Shown here in pieces: positions 24,238 to 36,024 of a stretch of DNA of 58,541 nt. Origin of the DNA: Micractinium sp. NFX-FRZ (Eukaryota; Chlorophyta; Trebouxiophyceae; Chlorellales; Chlorellaceae); NCBI GenBank assembly GCA_029339195.1, contig JAPTJF010000399.1, forward strand, positions 1 to 58,541, given 5' to 3'. A program made the translations under genes and the position numbers. Positions within the stretch are counted from its first letter, which is position 1. The number at the start of each line of letters is the position of its first letter. Under the pieces are notes generated by a model. The model saw nothing but the letters and a program-made list of their open reading frames with translations, was not told the DNA's origin and searched no databases.

Positions 24238-24435
24238 CTTGCGCTCTCCACGCAGTGCTCCCGCTACGCGCCCGCGTCCTAAGCTGCCTGGGCCATTCCC
24301 CGATGCCCTCACAATTTTCTGATCGCTTATCCTTGTTCGAAACTGGTCCCAGAGCATTAACATTCACGCACCTTCACTTGCCACGTGGCAGGGCAAAGCA
24401 AGTGCCAAAACCAGGCAGCAAACCGCGCTGCCCTC
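24238..24435. promoter_or_regulatory. Compact bidirectional promoter, TMEM184 (-) / SGNH hydrolase (+)
   Basis: Only 198 bp separate the two start codons. The region is noticeably more AT-rich than its flanks (around 24300-24365) and has no evident TATA box. It must contain both transcription starts unless the genes use upstream non-coding exons. Confidence 0.5.
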
Positions 24436-27400
24436 ATGGCGCCTGCGCCGCTTGCAAACAAAATGGCAGGCAGCGGGGGCCACAGGCGCCCCAGCAGGCT
24501 TACCTCTTTTTTGCTCGGTTTGTTGACAGCGGCTGCCATCTTTGGCGGGCCCTACCTGCGCACTGGTGAGTTCACGGTTTGCAGGCAGCAGCCGGGCAAG
24601 ATGCAGCGCACGACAGTTCGCCACAGGTGCCGCCAGCGCCCCTCTCGCCGAGCGATGCGTCAGGCAGCAGCTGCTGCTTCTCCTGCCGCGAGCACCCCTC
24701 CAGTGTCGTTCCCTCTCTGCCATGCACGGATGCAGGCACCCCAGTGGTGATTGGCCATGGCCAGAGCAGCGTGGCCGCGCCACCGCTGCGCCACGCGGTC
24801 CTGCCGCTGCCGCTTCCTTGGCGGCCGCTGCTGACGGCAGGGCAGCTGCGTCGCGGGCTGGGGTTCTACGGCAGTGGGCGGCGCATCGAGCGGGTGGCCG
24901 GCCGGCTGCTGGCGGGGCAGCCCATCACAGCAGTCACGCTTGGCGGCTCTGTGACTGTGGGATCAGGCTCCTCCAATTACAGCACCCACAGCTACCCTGC
25001 CCGCTTCTTCCAGTTCCTAAACGCGTCGTTCCCGCACCGGTGCGCATGTGGGGGTGTATGTATGGGTGGGCGCGCAGGGTGCGGTGAAGTGGGTGCTGGC
25101 ATGTCAGTAATGCCCTCCACTACCATAGGATGGTGTGTGGGAGTGGATGAGTGCACTGTGGTTGGCAGGTGGGCAGCTCCTATGATTGCAGAGACTTTGG
25201 GAGCCAGGAGGTGAAGAGCATGGCGAAGGCTGTGGCAGCTGTGGTGCCTGCTTGTGTGTGTGCTGTCCCAAGGGCCTGCTGGCAGCCCCTTGATGGTGCC
25301 GCGCCTGCCGGCCCCGGCGGATGCAGGGACCACGTGTTCCTGAACAAGGGCATTGGGGCCACCAGCAGCGGCCTCTTCAGCGTGTGCGCCGAGCAGATGC
25401 TGCCGCAGGTGCGCGCCCCTGCCATTGCACTGCTGGTCCAGCCTGTGCGCTGCATGCTCCGCCCAGCCTGTGCGCTGCATGCTCCGCCCTCCATCCACAA
25501 CAACCAACAGCGTGTGCACAACAAACCCCTCCCAGAAGTACTTGACCTGCCCAGTATCCTGCACGCCCAACCAGCACCGTCTGTGATTGAGTGGTGATTG
25601 GCGTACAGCATGCATTCGTTGTGCCAGATGCCTGCACGCAGGGCCTGCGTGCGCGCTGCCCTGCGACAACAGGTATCACCCCTCCTGTCCCTCACTCTAG
25701 GCCTCCCTTGTTTCCGTCTCGCACAGGAGTCCGACATCATCGTGGTTGAGCTGACCTTCAATGAACCCGCCGACATCCCCATGACCAACCCGGTCCGCCG
25801 GGGATTTGAGAAGATGCTCCGCAAGCTGGCCCGCCTCCCCCACTCCCCAGCCGTCATCGTGCTCCACCACTACGCCTGGCACTTCTCGCACGGCGACGGC
25901 ATGGCCGCAGGGCTGTTCTATCGCCCGGCAGAGGCGCAGCTCAGCACGCTGGCGCAGGTGGGCAGTGGAGGTGCAAGGCGCCGAGGGGTGGCTGGGTTGG
26001 CGGGGCCCCAGGACGCACGGCTGACGGGCTGGGGCTTGCCTTGTTGCCGTCATCACGATGCCTGGTCAGCATGCTACCGTGGTGGCGGTGCCGCGCCTTG
26101 CTTTGATGTGCTGTGCCATGTTGGCCGTGCTCAAAGAGTACCCTGGGCCGCTGACTGCCCAGCTTCTTCTTACAGAAGTGCACGCCCTCGTTTCCTCCAA
26201 CCCCTTTCAGTATTACGACTTCCCCGCCCCGAGCCTGCGCAACGCCATCTACCCGCTGATGCAAGCCGACGTGGCGCCGTTCAGGGTCAGTGACAGCAAG
26301 GTGCCAGCACCTCGCATTGCACGAAGCTGCTCCCAGTGGTGTGGCAGTGGGGGGCCGTGCCCTAGGGGCCACCGCGGCCCCTGGTGCCTTCACTGCACCA
26401 GTACGTTCACGCCGCCGGCATGGGTGCCCCTTCGGCTCCCCTCACCCATCCCACCTGGACAGGTCAGCTGTATGGACGACTCCCTGCAATGATTTGAAAA
26501 TGTACCCCTGGTATCTCCCTGCAGGTTGGTCGCGTGCACAAGCCAGGCCACAAGTCGCTGAAGGGGCAGCCGCTGAACGCTGTTGGCCCCAAGCTGCGCA
26601 AGGACTTCTTCTACAGCGACGGCGTCCACCCCTCTGGTGAGTGTGAGAGCTGCCCCCGCTCAGCCAGCCTCTCAGCTGCTCCCCTCAGCCCCACTCAGCC
26701 TGCCTCCCAGCTCGTGGGGACCTCTCAACTCACCCCTCCCCTGTGTGTGTCCCACCTGCTTCTGCTGCTGGCTGGCTGCAACTCTGCACGCACGGAGGCA
26801 GCGCAAGTGTGCTTGCACTAGGTTCCGCCCAGCCCCTAACACACGCTTACGATTGAATGTACCCTCGTGCTGCTGCAGATACGGGGCACCAGGCTCTGGG
26901 GGAGCTGCTGGCGGGGGTGGTGACGACAGCGGTGCAGCACGTGGCAGCAGAGGGCAAGGTGCCAGAGCGCGGGGCTGAGCTGGCGGTGAAGCCCATCAAG
27001 CTGCCGCCGCCCATGATCCCTGGCGTGGTGGACGCGCCCACCTCGCTGTGTGCGCTGCAGGTGAGCAATGCTGGGTGCAAGCATCTGGGCGTCAGGGCTG
27101 CTGGCTGGCTGCTTGCCAACTCCCCTTGATGCTGCCCATCTGATCAAGGCATCATCACTTCTGCACCCTTGATGACAATCTCTCCATGCTGGTGCCTGGG
27201 TGCAGGAGGACTTCAAGCCGCTTGCCCGTGCAATGTCGGGTTTTGAGTATGCAGCTGAGCGCCCCAACGCCGCGACCTTTGTGCAGCAGAAGTGGGGGTA
27301 CAGCGGGGAGGAACCAGGTGGGTTGAGAGGCTGGTGGGGTGGGCACTGCACGTGGTGTGGGCCGGCCGCTGCTGGTCCCTGCAACCCGCTGAGGGCGCTG

Positions 27401-28432
27401 CATTGTTGCTGCCAGCACCGCACCTTGCCGCTGCATGCATGATGCACCCAAAGCACCTTTGCCGCACCGCACGTCCACCCGCGCACCAGCCGCGTCTGCC
27501 AGGCGCCCCTCCGCAGCTTTGCTTTCCTTCGCCTTGCTTGGCTTGCCTGGGTTTGGCAGGGTCTGAACTGCCTCCATCGCCATGCAGGCTCATAGCTGAA
27601 GTGGAGGTGAGCACCCAGGAGTCACCTGGCAGCAGCCAAGCAGGTGTGGCCTTATAGCACTCGTCACGTCTCCTGCTTCACCTGCATGGCATGCAGGCGC
27701 ATGGCTGGAGCTGGAGGTGAGCACCCAGGAGGGCCCCGGGCGGCAGGGCAAGGCCACCGTCTACCTGGGGCACCTGCGCAGCTACGCGGGCATGGGGCTG
27801 GCGCTGGTGGAGTGCAGGGCCGGCTGCGCCTGCGAGCCCTCCCAGGCGGACGGGCTGTGGAAGCAGCGCGTGTCGCTCATGCAGATGCACGCCTTCCAGG
27901 TGGGGGACTTGACGAAAATGTTTATTATTATTTTTGTTTGTCTTTGTTAGCGGGGATGCAGGGCTTTGCAAAACTACCAGGGTGTGCAGGGGCGGGGCTG
28001 GGAGGCTTGCCCCAGGAAAGCACGACTGCTGCTCAGCCCTCAATCCACGACACAGCGAGCAGCACAGCTGACCCCTGTTCTCACCCCGCCGGTCAGCTTG
28101 CAACTTGAGAGTGCCATTGCCTGGGCCCAGCGCTGCGCCTGCATTGCTGGCCAACTGCGGCCTCTTGCCCCGCCAGCCCGCCCCCGCTGCAGGTGACCCA
28201 GCACCCGCGGTGTGTCATCCGAGTCACCATCCAAGAGCGGGGCAGCTCCAGCAGCAGCAGCAGCAGTAGCGCCGATAGCAGCAGCGGCGGCAGCAGCGGT
28301 ACCGCCACCGGCAGCGACACAGCGGGCCACAAGTTCCAGGTGTCCAGCATCATGGTTGCGCATGAGCCTGTTGTGCTGTCCTCCTACGCTGCTCAGGCCA
28401 CCGACCTTGCCAAGTCAATGGAGGGGCGATGA
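24436..28432 (+). CDS. SGNH/GDSL-type hydrolase with C-terminal beta-rich domain, 556 aa
   Basis: Exons: 24436-24565, 24736-25039, 25327-25408, 25727-25957, 26211-26285, 26525-26636, 26879-27060, 27206-27317, 27697-27899, 28193-28432. Phases agree throughout. Residues 20-43 (TSFLLGLLTAAAIFGGPYL core) form a signal anchor, suggesting a type II or secretory-pathway protein. Block I is TLGGSVTVG with nucleophile Ser115; the block III Asn is N184 in VVELTFNEP; the Asp-His pair is D306/H309 in FFYSDGVHPSDTGH. This is a complete SGNH esterase set, so acyl- or acetyl-ester hydrolysis is likely, perhaps of glycans. Residues about 373-556 form a separate domain with LGHLRSYAGMGLALVEC, a GCACEP cysteine cluster and SLMQMHAF. 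A Ser-rich loop (about 493-507) is low complexity. Confidence 0.85.
27581..27635 (+). repeat. Intronic copy of the exon 9 start of the SGNH gene, with stop
   Basis: CATGCAG followed by GCTCATAGCTGAAGTGGAGG resembles the true acceptor and exon head at 27691-27745 (CATGCAG then GCGCATGGCTGGAGCTGGAG). Both continue GTGAGCACCCAGGAG. Splicing to the copy in the correct phase would meet TAG within three codons, so it is a decoy acceptor. Confidence 0.82.
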
Positions 28433-28849
28433 CCCCCGCTGCCAGCTGGCGCCGTGTCTGGCGGGCGGGCAGCCACTGATGTCGTCTGTATCCTGTCACG
28501 AATCTACTCGTAGCTACCCTGTACTTTGTAACCTCGCTCCGCTGCTGTTTTGCTTACTTCTGTGCCACACCCACCCATTGGCGACCGCACTTTGTATTCA
28601 TGCATGCATCTACTGTGGCACACTGCCGCCAGGTGGCGCTGCCACCGACTCCCCAGTGCGTCCACCACTTGATCATTCGAGTTGAGCTGTCACCACAGCA
28701 GTGCAGTGCTTGAACCAGGCAAACTGTCAACAGCGCCGGCGGCCGACGGCGGCGGCTGCCGCGCGTGCTGCCTGACGGGCGCGCTGCCTGACGGCTTCTG
28801 ATGCACCACCCCTGTTTGCTGCACCCCGCGCCCTTGTTGCTTTCACGGC
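28433..28849 (+). other. Intergenic, 3' UTR of SGNH gene and upstream region of MBL-fold gene
   Basis: 417 bp between two genes on the same strand. The first half is the 3' UTR up to the TGTAA at 28527. The second half includes a GC-rich repeated CTGCCTGACGG motif near 28768-28798. No gene was seen. Confidence 0.5.
28527..28531 (+). terminator. Candidate poly(A) signal TGTAA (SGNH gene)
   Basis: TGTAA, the usual green-algal polyadenylation signal, lies 95 nt after the stop codon at 28432. Confidence 0.6.
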
Positions 28850-31800
28850 ATGGTGTCAGGCAACTCCAAAACGGTGCTGCTGGCCAGCGTGGGCCCGGCC
28901 GCCCTGCTGGCGCTCGTGCTTCTGGCCCAGTGGCGCTCCACGGCCTGCACTTTCAGGGAGCAGCCGCCAGGCAGCGGGCTCTACACCTGCACCCAACGAG
29001 GCGGCAGCCTTGCGGCCCTCGTCAGGGTTTCGAAGCCCCAAGGCTGGCTGTGGACCAAGCGACAGGTGCGACATGAGGGGCGGCGGTGGCGGTGGCCGTG
29101 TGCTGCGATGGGCAATGTCAGGCTCTTGGCAGGTGCCTCTCACTTCATCACTTGCCTGTGCAAAGCCTGTCAGGACGCGTTGTACCGCCAACCCCAACTC
29201 AACAGCCGTGCCAGACCCGCTTGTAGCGCCACCCAGTGGCCTAACCAACTTCAAAACCGGCACCTCGCACTACGTCCCTTCACTTTTCAACAACGAACAC
29301 AAGGTAACCGGGCCCGTTGCCTGTCTCCTCATGCACCCCTTCACCCCACAATAAACAGGTGGACCACTGGGTGCTTCTGGATGCTGGCACAGCGCACGAC
29401 TCGTGGCTGTGGGGGCGCTACGCCAGCAGCCTGCTGGGGGCGGTGAGGCGCACGCTGCGGCCGGCACGCCGCGGCCAGCAGCAGGCCCCCGCGCAGCTCG
29501 ACCTGATCATCCGTAAGCCACGGAGATTGGTCGGGAGAAAGGGAGGGGGAAGTGTTGCTCCAAGTGCATGGCAGCGCTTGCAGCTCCTGCCCGACATGTC
29601 CCCCCCTGCCTGCCACCTGCCCAACCAACATGTGTCCCCGGCTGCTGGCACACCATGTGTCCCACCCAGCCATGCGCTCACGCTGCCCGCACCTGGCCGC
29701 CTGCCCGCTCGCCCCTTCCCCCCACAGTGACGAGCTCCCGTGCAGCAGGAGCGCTACCGGAGCTGTTGAAAGCGTATCCCGAGGCCCTGGTGAGTTGGCA
29801 CAGTGCAGTGACTGCACTGGGGGTTGAGGCCGGGGCAGAGCTGGCAGGGGGGCCGGGAAGGGCGCTCTTGGCATGCAGCTGCGGCTTGATCGCTTGCCAG
29901 CACAACTGGTCCGCAGCCCTGCTGTAGTGCAGGCCAGGCCACGTCAGCACCCCACCCCCTTCCCTGCCTGCCACTCCACGTCTGAAACAAACAGAAGCAT
30001 GCACAGCTGGCCTCGTCCCGGATGTTGCGGTCCCTGCCATGTCAAAGTAATGAAAACCTGGTCGCATCCCCGTTCCGTGTCTCATCCCTTTTCTGATGCC
30101 ACTCGCAGGTGGCGGCCCATGCTGACGAGGCGGCGTACCTGGTGGGGGGGCCTCGACTGCCACCCACCAACAGAACCGAGCTGACCCTGGCGGCAAGACT
30201 GGGGTGCGTGCGTGCGGTGTGTGTGTGTAGGGGGCCTACCTAGGCTGGCAGGCGTCGGCGGCGGGCAGGCCTGGGGGCTGGCATCGCTGCTTGCAAAACT
30301 GCAGGCAGGCAGGCAGGCAGGCCAGCTACCACCTGTTGTGAGGCCATGGGTGCCACACGCAGCCCCTGCCAAACTGAAGCAGTTGTCTGAGCCTTCCTCC
30401 GTGCCTGCCCTGCAGCCTGACGCCCACGCTGCAGCTTGGCAGCGGCGTGCCCCAGGACCGTTTCCTGCCGCTGCCTGGGGAGGACGGCGATGTGTCGGAT
30501 GCAGCGCTGGCGGCAGGCGGGCACGCGAAGAAAGCCCTGCGCTGGCTGCCCCACGGCACGCTCCGGTGAGTGGGTGCGCCACAGTATTTACACTGCCAAT
30601 AAAACAGAGGCGCGTGTGTGCGGAGGGCGCTTCCACCTCCGTGAAGCGGAGGCAGGCTTCACGCCTCTGGCTCTGCCCCCACCTGCCTGCACCTCACCAG
30701 CAACGCCGGCTAGCCGGCCCAGACCTCTCGCCCTCTGCCGCCCCTCCCCCTGTGAGCTGCATGCAGTTACTTTAGGGCCGGCAGCCCGCACCCCGGCTCC
30801 ATCGCTGTTGCGCACGCACCCAGGTGAGGGCCCTCCCCAGCCGGCCCGCCGGCACTGCTGCCCACAGTTTGGCCACTGCTGCATGCGGGCTGGCCATTTG
30901 GCCACTGTTGCATGCCGCGTGGCCGCTGCTGCATGGCGTGTGGCCGCTGCGGCATGCCGTTTGGCTACTGCCGCATTCCAACCGTGACCGCATCTCAGGG
31001 ATGCAGTGCTGTCTGCAGTTCAGCGCTTGTCCCTGCCTTCCCAAGCAGCCCGCCCACAGCCACCCTCCCGCTTCTCACGTCTTCGTCTCTGCCGGGCTGG
31101 CGCCGTGCTTGGGGGGCGAGGCCGGCTTATCCTGTCTCACACCACCCCAACTACTGCACAACAGCCTGCCTCAACAGTTCCCCAATCCCCCCCCCCCCTT
31201 GGTGCCGCAGTGGAGCCATGCTGGCGGGAGAGGCGCTGGCCCCCACCAAGGGCTGGCTGGGCGGCTGGAGGGGGGTGGCAGTGTGGCCCCACGCCACAGC
31301 TGAGCAGCGCGCCGCTGCCAAGAGGTTGGTGGCTGCCGAGGGCTATGCCTGGCTGCTGCCCGCTGCGGGTGGGAACTTCAGCCGGCAGGCGGCGGCGGAG
31401 CAGGCGGAGCGCTGGCCCGAGCGGTCGGCGAAGGAGCAGAAGGAGGAGACGCAGAAGGAGAAGAAGGAGAAGAAGCAGGAGAAGAAGAGGGGGAGAGAGG
31501 AGGAGAAGGAGGAGAAGAAGAGGACACGGGCGCAGGCAAAGGAAGCAGCTGCAGAGGGAAAAAAGGAGGCTGGAGAGGCAGCGGAGGCGGCGGGGCACGG
31601 GGGCGGCGGCACCTGGGAGCCTGCAAAGCATGATGTCAAGGTAGGGTGCGCGGATGGGCGCTGATGAGCGCTTCACTGTGTTTTGAATTGTGTAGCACGC
31701 AGGCTTATCTGGCCTCTAACATCAGCCCAAAGCACACCTGCCACTCCATGCCCACTGCTGCTCCAATTCCGGCGTCCCTGTTTTGCTGCAGGGCGCTGGC

Positions 31801-31923
31801 GTGGCGGACACCGCTGCTGCCGGCATGGGGCTTTCCCTTGGCACGTCCGAGCCCGGGCGTGGCGTGGAGGGCGGAGAGGCGCCCTCCGCTGCCGCTGGCG
31901 GCAAGGCAAGCGGAGAGCTGTGA
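28850..31923 (+). CDS. Metallo-beta-lactamase-fold protein lacking metal ligands, 485 aa (likely pseudoenzyme)
   Basis: Exons: 28850-29065, 29133-29303, 29359-29512, 29728-29789, 30109-30203, 30416-30565, 30776-30823, 31211-31640, 31792-31923. Residues 8-27 form a signal anchor (LLASVGPAALLALVLLAQW core). The MBL fold is recognisable from WVLLDAG (133-139), DLIILT then GALPELLKAYP (about 176-198), AAHADEAAYLVGG (203-215), PHPGSIAVAHAP (287-298) and GAMLAGEAL (300-308). In active relatives LT is followed by HxHxDH; here the segment is TSSRAAG, so all those ligands are gone. The later His of TPGHSPG is replaced by Pro (His shifted by one), and the Asp of AGDAL is Glu306. Residues about 360-410 are a charged Lys/Glu tract, probably a helix. 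A structural or binding role is more likely than hydrolysis. Confidence 0.75.
30868..30982 (+). repeat. About five copies of a 22-bp minisatellite in intron 7 of the MBL-fold gene
   Basis: Units resemble TTGGCCACTGCTGCATGC with variations and follow one another between exon 7 (ending 30823) and exon 8 (starting 31211). Non-coding. Confidence 0.75.
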
Positions 31924-32340
31924 ACGGCGCAGTGAATACAAACCGGAGCGGGCGGTGCAGTACCAGCCAGTCTCTGCTGCGTAGGGATACAGCCCGCCTT
32001 CTGGGACTGCCCGAGGGCAGTTGAGGCAAGCGCTGTGTGAATGTGTTGATTAGGCTCAATCGTGTACAGACATCCCTACTCACGCCCATTCCATATGCCA
32101 TCTTGTGTAACTCGGGTTGCATGCAAGAGGAGTGCCAACCTAGATGAATGGACAGCAGTGCGCAGGCTGGTCAACGGCTCAAGAAGCGAGCGAGCTTGGT
32201 CAACAGGCGCCATGGGCCTTATGTGAGCCGCCAACTCATCTGGCAGTGCCCGCCCGTTTCGGGGCGCTCATGGGGTTTCGGCAAACCGGTTGTGTTGACT
32301 GACGAGTTGGGTTTGGCCTGTGCAGCTGAGAACTTGAGGC
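31924..32340 (+). other. Intergenic, 3' UTR of MBL-fold gene and CRT-like upstream region
   Basis: 417 bp on the same strand as both neighbours. A TGTAA poly(A) motif lies at 32106-32110, 183 nt after the stop. The remainder is the upstream region of the gene starting at 32341. No gene was seen. Confidence 0.5.
32106..32110 (+). terminator. Candidate poly(A) signal TGTAA (MBL-fold gene)
   Basis: TGTAA in an AT-richer stretch downstream of the stop at 31923; the spacing is normal for algal 3' UTRs. Confidence 0.55.
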
Positions 32341-35300
32341 ATGGCTTCCTGCGCGCGGCCCTTGGCGCACCGGTTGCTCGCCACCCACCCTGTGCAGCCC
32401 AATCAAACATCGGCGACATCGCGATGGCTTCCTCCACGCCAGCTGACAGCGCCGGCCTATGGCACAGCGCGGCGCCGCCGGGCTGTGCAAGTTGCAGCGG
32501 CGCCTGAGGGCTCAGGAATTGACGGGCAGCAGCACTCATTGCAGCAGCAGCAAGCACAGCAGCAAGAGGAGGAGCAGCGACAACAGGAGCTGGCGGCGCC
32601 GCCGCCACCGCCGCCGCCGATCGCTGAGGCGGCGGCCGCGCAAGACGGCAGCAGCAGCAGCAGCACACCTAGCAAGGGCGCGAAGAAGCTTCGGCTCATA
32701 ATCACTCTTCTCGTAGTCACAACCACAGCAGTAGCAAACAGGGTGCTCTACAAGGTGAGGGGTGGGTGGGAGTGGGTGGCAGTGGGGGGTGCACGATGCG
32801 TAGTGGAGGCGAACATCCTTGCGTGCCATCCTTGCGTGCCATGATGCCAGCATCACGAGCCCACGAGTTTGTACTAGGGACTGCAAGCATGTCTGCAGGC
32901 ATTGCATGCTGTGCGGAGCCACCCACCCTCCTGCCGCCCGGCGCACCGCCCTGCCGCTCCCCGCCCCTGCGGCGTCCCTCCGTGCTGTGTGTTACTTTCT
33001 GTGTTTGCCTGCCCGCGCATTTGCCTGCCCGCTTGGCTTGCAGATGTCCCTGGTCCCGCTGGGAGAGTACGTCTTTTTCCTAGCGCAGCTGCAGACATTC
33101 GGCTACCTGCTAGTCTACTTTGCTGTGCTGGCGCTGCGGTACCGGTGGGTGCACGACGTCACGCAGCAGCCGGCAGCAGCTCTGCAGCTGCTTCCCACAG
33201 CTGTTGCGCAGCTGCTAGTGCCGCCAGCTGATGGCACTCCCAGGCAGCCCCTTCCCGAGAGCGCTTGCTGTGCACTGGCGATGCCGTGCTGTGCACTGCA
33301 TGCCCACCATTCTCTCCCGCAACCACGCCGCCCGCCGCAGGGCGGGGCTCGTGACCAAGGCCATGCTGCTGTTACCCAAGGCCATGAGCGGCACCTTCCT
33401 CCAGATTGGCCTGGTCGAAGCGCTGGCCTCGCTGCTGGGCTTCCTGGGTGCCGCCAACCTGCCGGGCGTGGTGCTGCCGCTGCTGTCCCAGACGATACTG
33501 CTGTGGCAGGTGCTGCTGGCGGTGACGGTGATGAGGAAGCGACTGGGGGTGCCGCAGGTGAGCGGCGACGCGGGGCAAGGGTGGTTGAACACGGACGGAC
33601 GGAGGGCATTGGTGGGTTGAACACGGACGGGGGTAAGGCAGCACAGGGAGGCAGGGGCGCTGCAGGTGGGGCCGGTGACGAGGAAGCGGCTGGGGTGGGG
33701 GATTGTGCAGCTGAGGGCAGGCGGTGAGGGCGGGCTGGGAGGCAGGGAGCGCCGGAGGGTGCACGCGCCCATCATGCGCAGCGGCCCTGGCGCCACTGGC
33801 GCCCCAGCAGATCCAGTTCAGGCGCGTGCCCTCGGCGCCTGCCGCCGTCACGATGCCTCGTTGCGCTAGCTGACTGCACCACAGCCCCGCCACCGGTTGA
33901 CCACGCACCCGCCTGCCCCCCTGCTGCTTCCTTCGCCCTGCAGCTGCTGGGCGTGACGCTGGTCATGGGCGGCGTCTGCCTGGCCGCCTGGCCCGCGGGT
34001 GGCGGCTCTCCCTTGGAAGGCCTGCCCCTCTTCTACTCTGCCGTCTTCTGCTTCTCCATGCTCTTCCCGGCACTGGACACAATCCTCAAGGAGCGGGTGT
34101 TCAGGTCGGTGGAGCAATGCAGTGGGGTCCTTGGACGGTCTTCTGCAAGATGCTGCTTCCCAGCGCTGGACGTGGCAGTTTTTCTGAATGTGGGATGCGC
34201 GACTACACCATGTTCACCATGAACAGCATGCACAGCTCTTATGACCCCTGGCTTTCACCTGTACCTGTACCTGTGCGTGTCCCTTTACCTGTGCAGGCAG
34301 GCGCGGCAGGAGGTACCGACCTGTTTTGGTCAACAACAACAACCCACACCTCAACCTTGGCTCTGACCTCCTCCCACCTGTGCAGGCAGGCGCGGCAGGA
34401 GCTGGGCACCGATCTTGACCTGTTTGTGGTCAACAGCATGGGCAGCCTGGCGCAGGTGGGATACCCAGTAAACACTTTCTGTTGGGTGCCGGGGTGACTG
34501 CTGCTCTCTCTCTCCTACCTGGGATACCCACTGTGCACTTTCTGTTGGGGGCCACAGGGTGACTGCTGCTCTCTCTCCACTAACTTCAAGCTGCCCGTGC
34601 TGTCAATGGGACATCTCCTCGTGTGCAGAGCTTCTTCGTCTTCCTCCTGCTCCCAGTGCTCACCGCGGCGCGTGGCATGAGCCTGGCAGACCTGCCAAAC
34701 TACCTGGCGCAGGGTGGGCGGGTGGGGCGGGGCAACCATTTGTATCGAGAAAGTGGGCAGGACATGACAGGGCAAATTTAGTGGCAATGACAGGGTGGGC
34801 AAGGCGGGACGGGGCGAGTACAAAAGAAAACAGGACGGGAAAGTTCTGTCACAGTGGGAAGGACAGCGGTGATAAGGTACCACCTGGCTGTTTGCACGTT
34901 GACATAGCAGCCGGTGACACCTGCTGTGCTGGCGCCCCTCCCTGCCGGGCCTGCGCCGCAGGGTGGAGCTGCTTCCGCGGCCTCACCCCCTCCTGCGGCA
35001 GCGACTGCTCGGGGGCGCCGCTGCTGCCGCTGCTCTACGTCGGCCTCAACCTCGCCTTCAACGTGTCGGGTGCGCTGCGCCCGGCTGCTTGCCTCTGTTC
35101 TTGCTTGTTTACGAACCGTCTTTGGCCGATCATGGTGTCTGCGAGCAGCAGGTACGGCAGGCAACGTGGCCGTGAGCCCTCAACCGCCGCCATTCCTCAA
35201 GTGCTTGCCTCCCTTTCTCTCCCCGCCCCCTGCAGCCCTGGAGCTCATCCGGCAGGCGGGCAACGTGGCCATGAGCCTGACCATGAGCGCCATCGTGCCA

Positions 35301-35808
35301 GTCACCATCCTAGCATTCACGGCAAGCAGGGCGGGGGGGCAGGCTCTTTGCAGCGCAGCAGGGCTTGCTTTTTGACAGGGCATCAGTGCCGTCATGCCGG
35401 CCCTGCCCCCTGCACACGTCGTGCCGTGCTGTGGTCTTGGCAGCGCGCGCGCCCTGCATGCACCCTGCTGCAGCAATCACCCACCCTGTTTGTCCGGGGG
35501 TGCCCGCCCAACTACCCCCCCCGCCCCACCCTCCATATCACCAACCTGAGCTGTGCTTCCCTGAGTTGTGATCCCCTGTGCGGCCCCCTGCCTGCTGTCC
35601 CTGCCTGCAGATCAACCTGCCCTTCCTGCCCCCCGCCCCTCCGCTGGGCCCCCTGTTTGCCCTTGGCACGGTCGTGCTGCTGGGAGGGCTGCTGTGCTTC
35701 AACGCGCCCCTCTGGCTGCCGCCGCTGACACAGCAAGTCAAGGCGTGGGCTGCAGACAACGGCAGCGGCGGCGGCAGCCGGCTGGCAGCAGTGGCGCGGC
35801 CAAAGTGA
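32341..35808 (+). CDS. CLT: CRT-like transporter (CLT family), plastid envelope, 479 aa
   Basis: Exons: 32341-32754, 33044-33144, 33341-33557, 33944-34104, 34386-34455, 34629-34713, 34962-35069, 35236-35321, 35611-35808. Homologue of plant CLT proteins and the parasite chloroquine-resistance transporter, in the drug/metabolite transporter superfamily. Plant members move gamma-glutamylcysteine and glutathione across the plastid envelope. Residues 1-55 are a transit peptide (Arg/Ser/Thr-rich, few acids), then a Gln/Pro/Ala linker to about 110. Family motifs: VANRVLYKMSLVPL, FFLAQLQTFGYL, RAGLVTKAMLLLPK, PLLSQTILLWQ, DLFVVNSMGSLAQ, GAPLLPLLYVGLNLAFN, RQAGNVAMSLTMSAIVP. About ten helices. Intron 8 is GC-AG (TTCACG|GCAAGC). 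Intron 4 holds a copy of the start of exon 5. Confidence 0.9.
34285..34345 (+). repeat. Intronic copy of the exon 5 start of the CLT gene
   Basis: ACCTGTGCAG then GCAGGCGCGGCAGGAG matches the true acceptor and exon head at 34376-34402. Both continue into a CCGA(T)..GACCTGTTT..GGTCAACA pattern, but the copy has lost several bases and reads out of frame to TGA. A second duplication in the following intron repeats GGGATACCCA..CACTTTCTGTTGGG (34456-34500 and 34519-34570). Confidence 0.82.
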
Positions 35809-35969
35809 TGCGCCTGGCTGCTCCCAGCATCCGCGGCACTGAGACGAGTGCTGCCTGTGCGTGTGGAGTTGCAGCGAGCGAGAGAGAGGGAGCCAGAGAG
35901 CACATTGAGAGAAGAAAGAGGCAGCACATAAGGAATTGGCTAGTCATTGTCACGCATAGTTGGGGCACA

Positions 35970-35974
35970 TTACA
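35970..35974 (-). terminator. Candidate poly(A) signal TGTAA (PPR gene)
   Basis: Minus-strand TGTAA 162 nt past the PPR stop codon. Confidence 0.55.
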
Positions 35975-36019
35975 AAGCCCACTCACACTTGTCAAACACG
36001 CGGCATGCGGTCCTGCACT

Positions 36020-36024
36020 TGTAA
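36020..36024 (+). terminator. Candidate poly(A) signal TGTAA (CLT gene)
   Basis: Plus-strand TGTAA 212 nt past the CLT stop codon. Confidence 0.55.
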
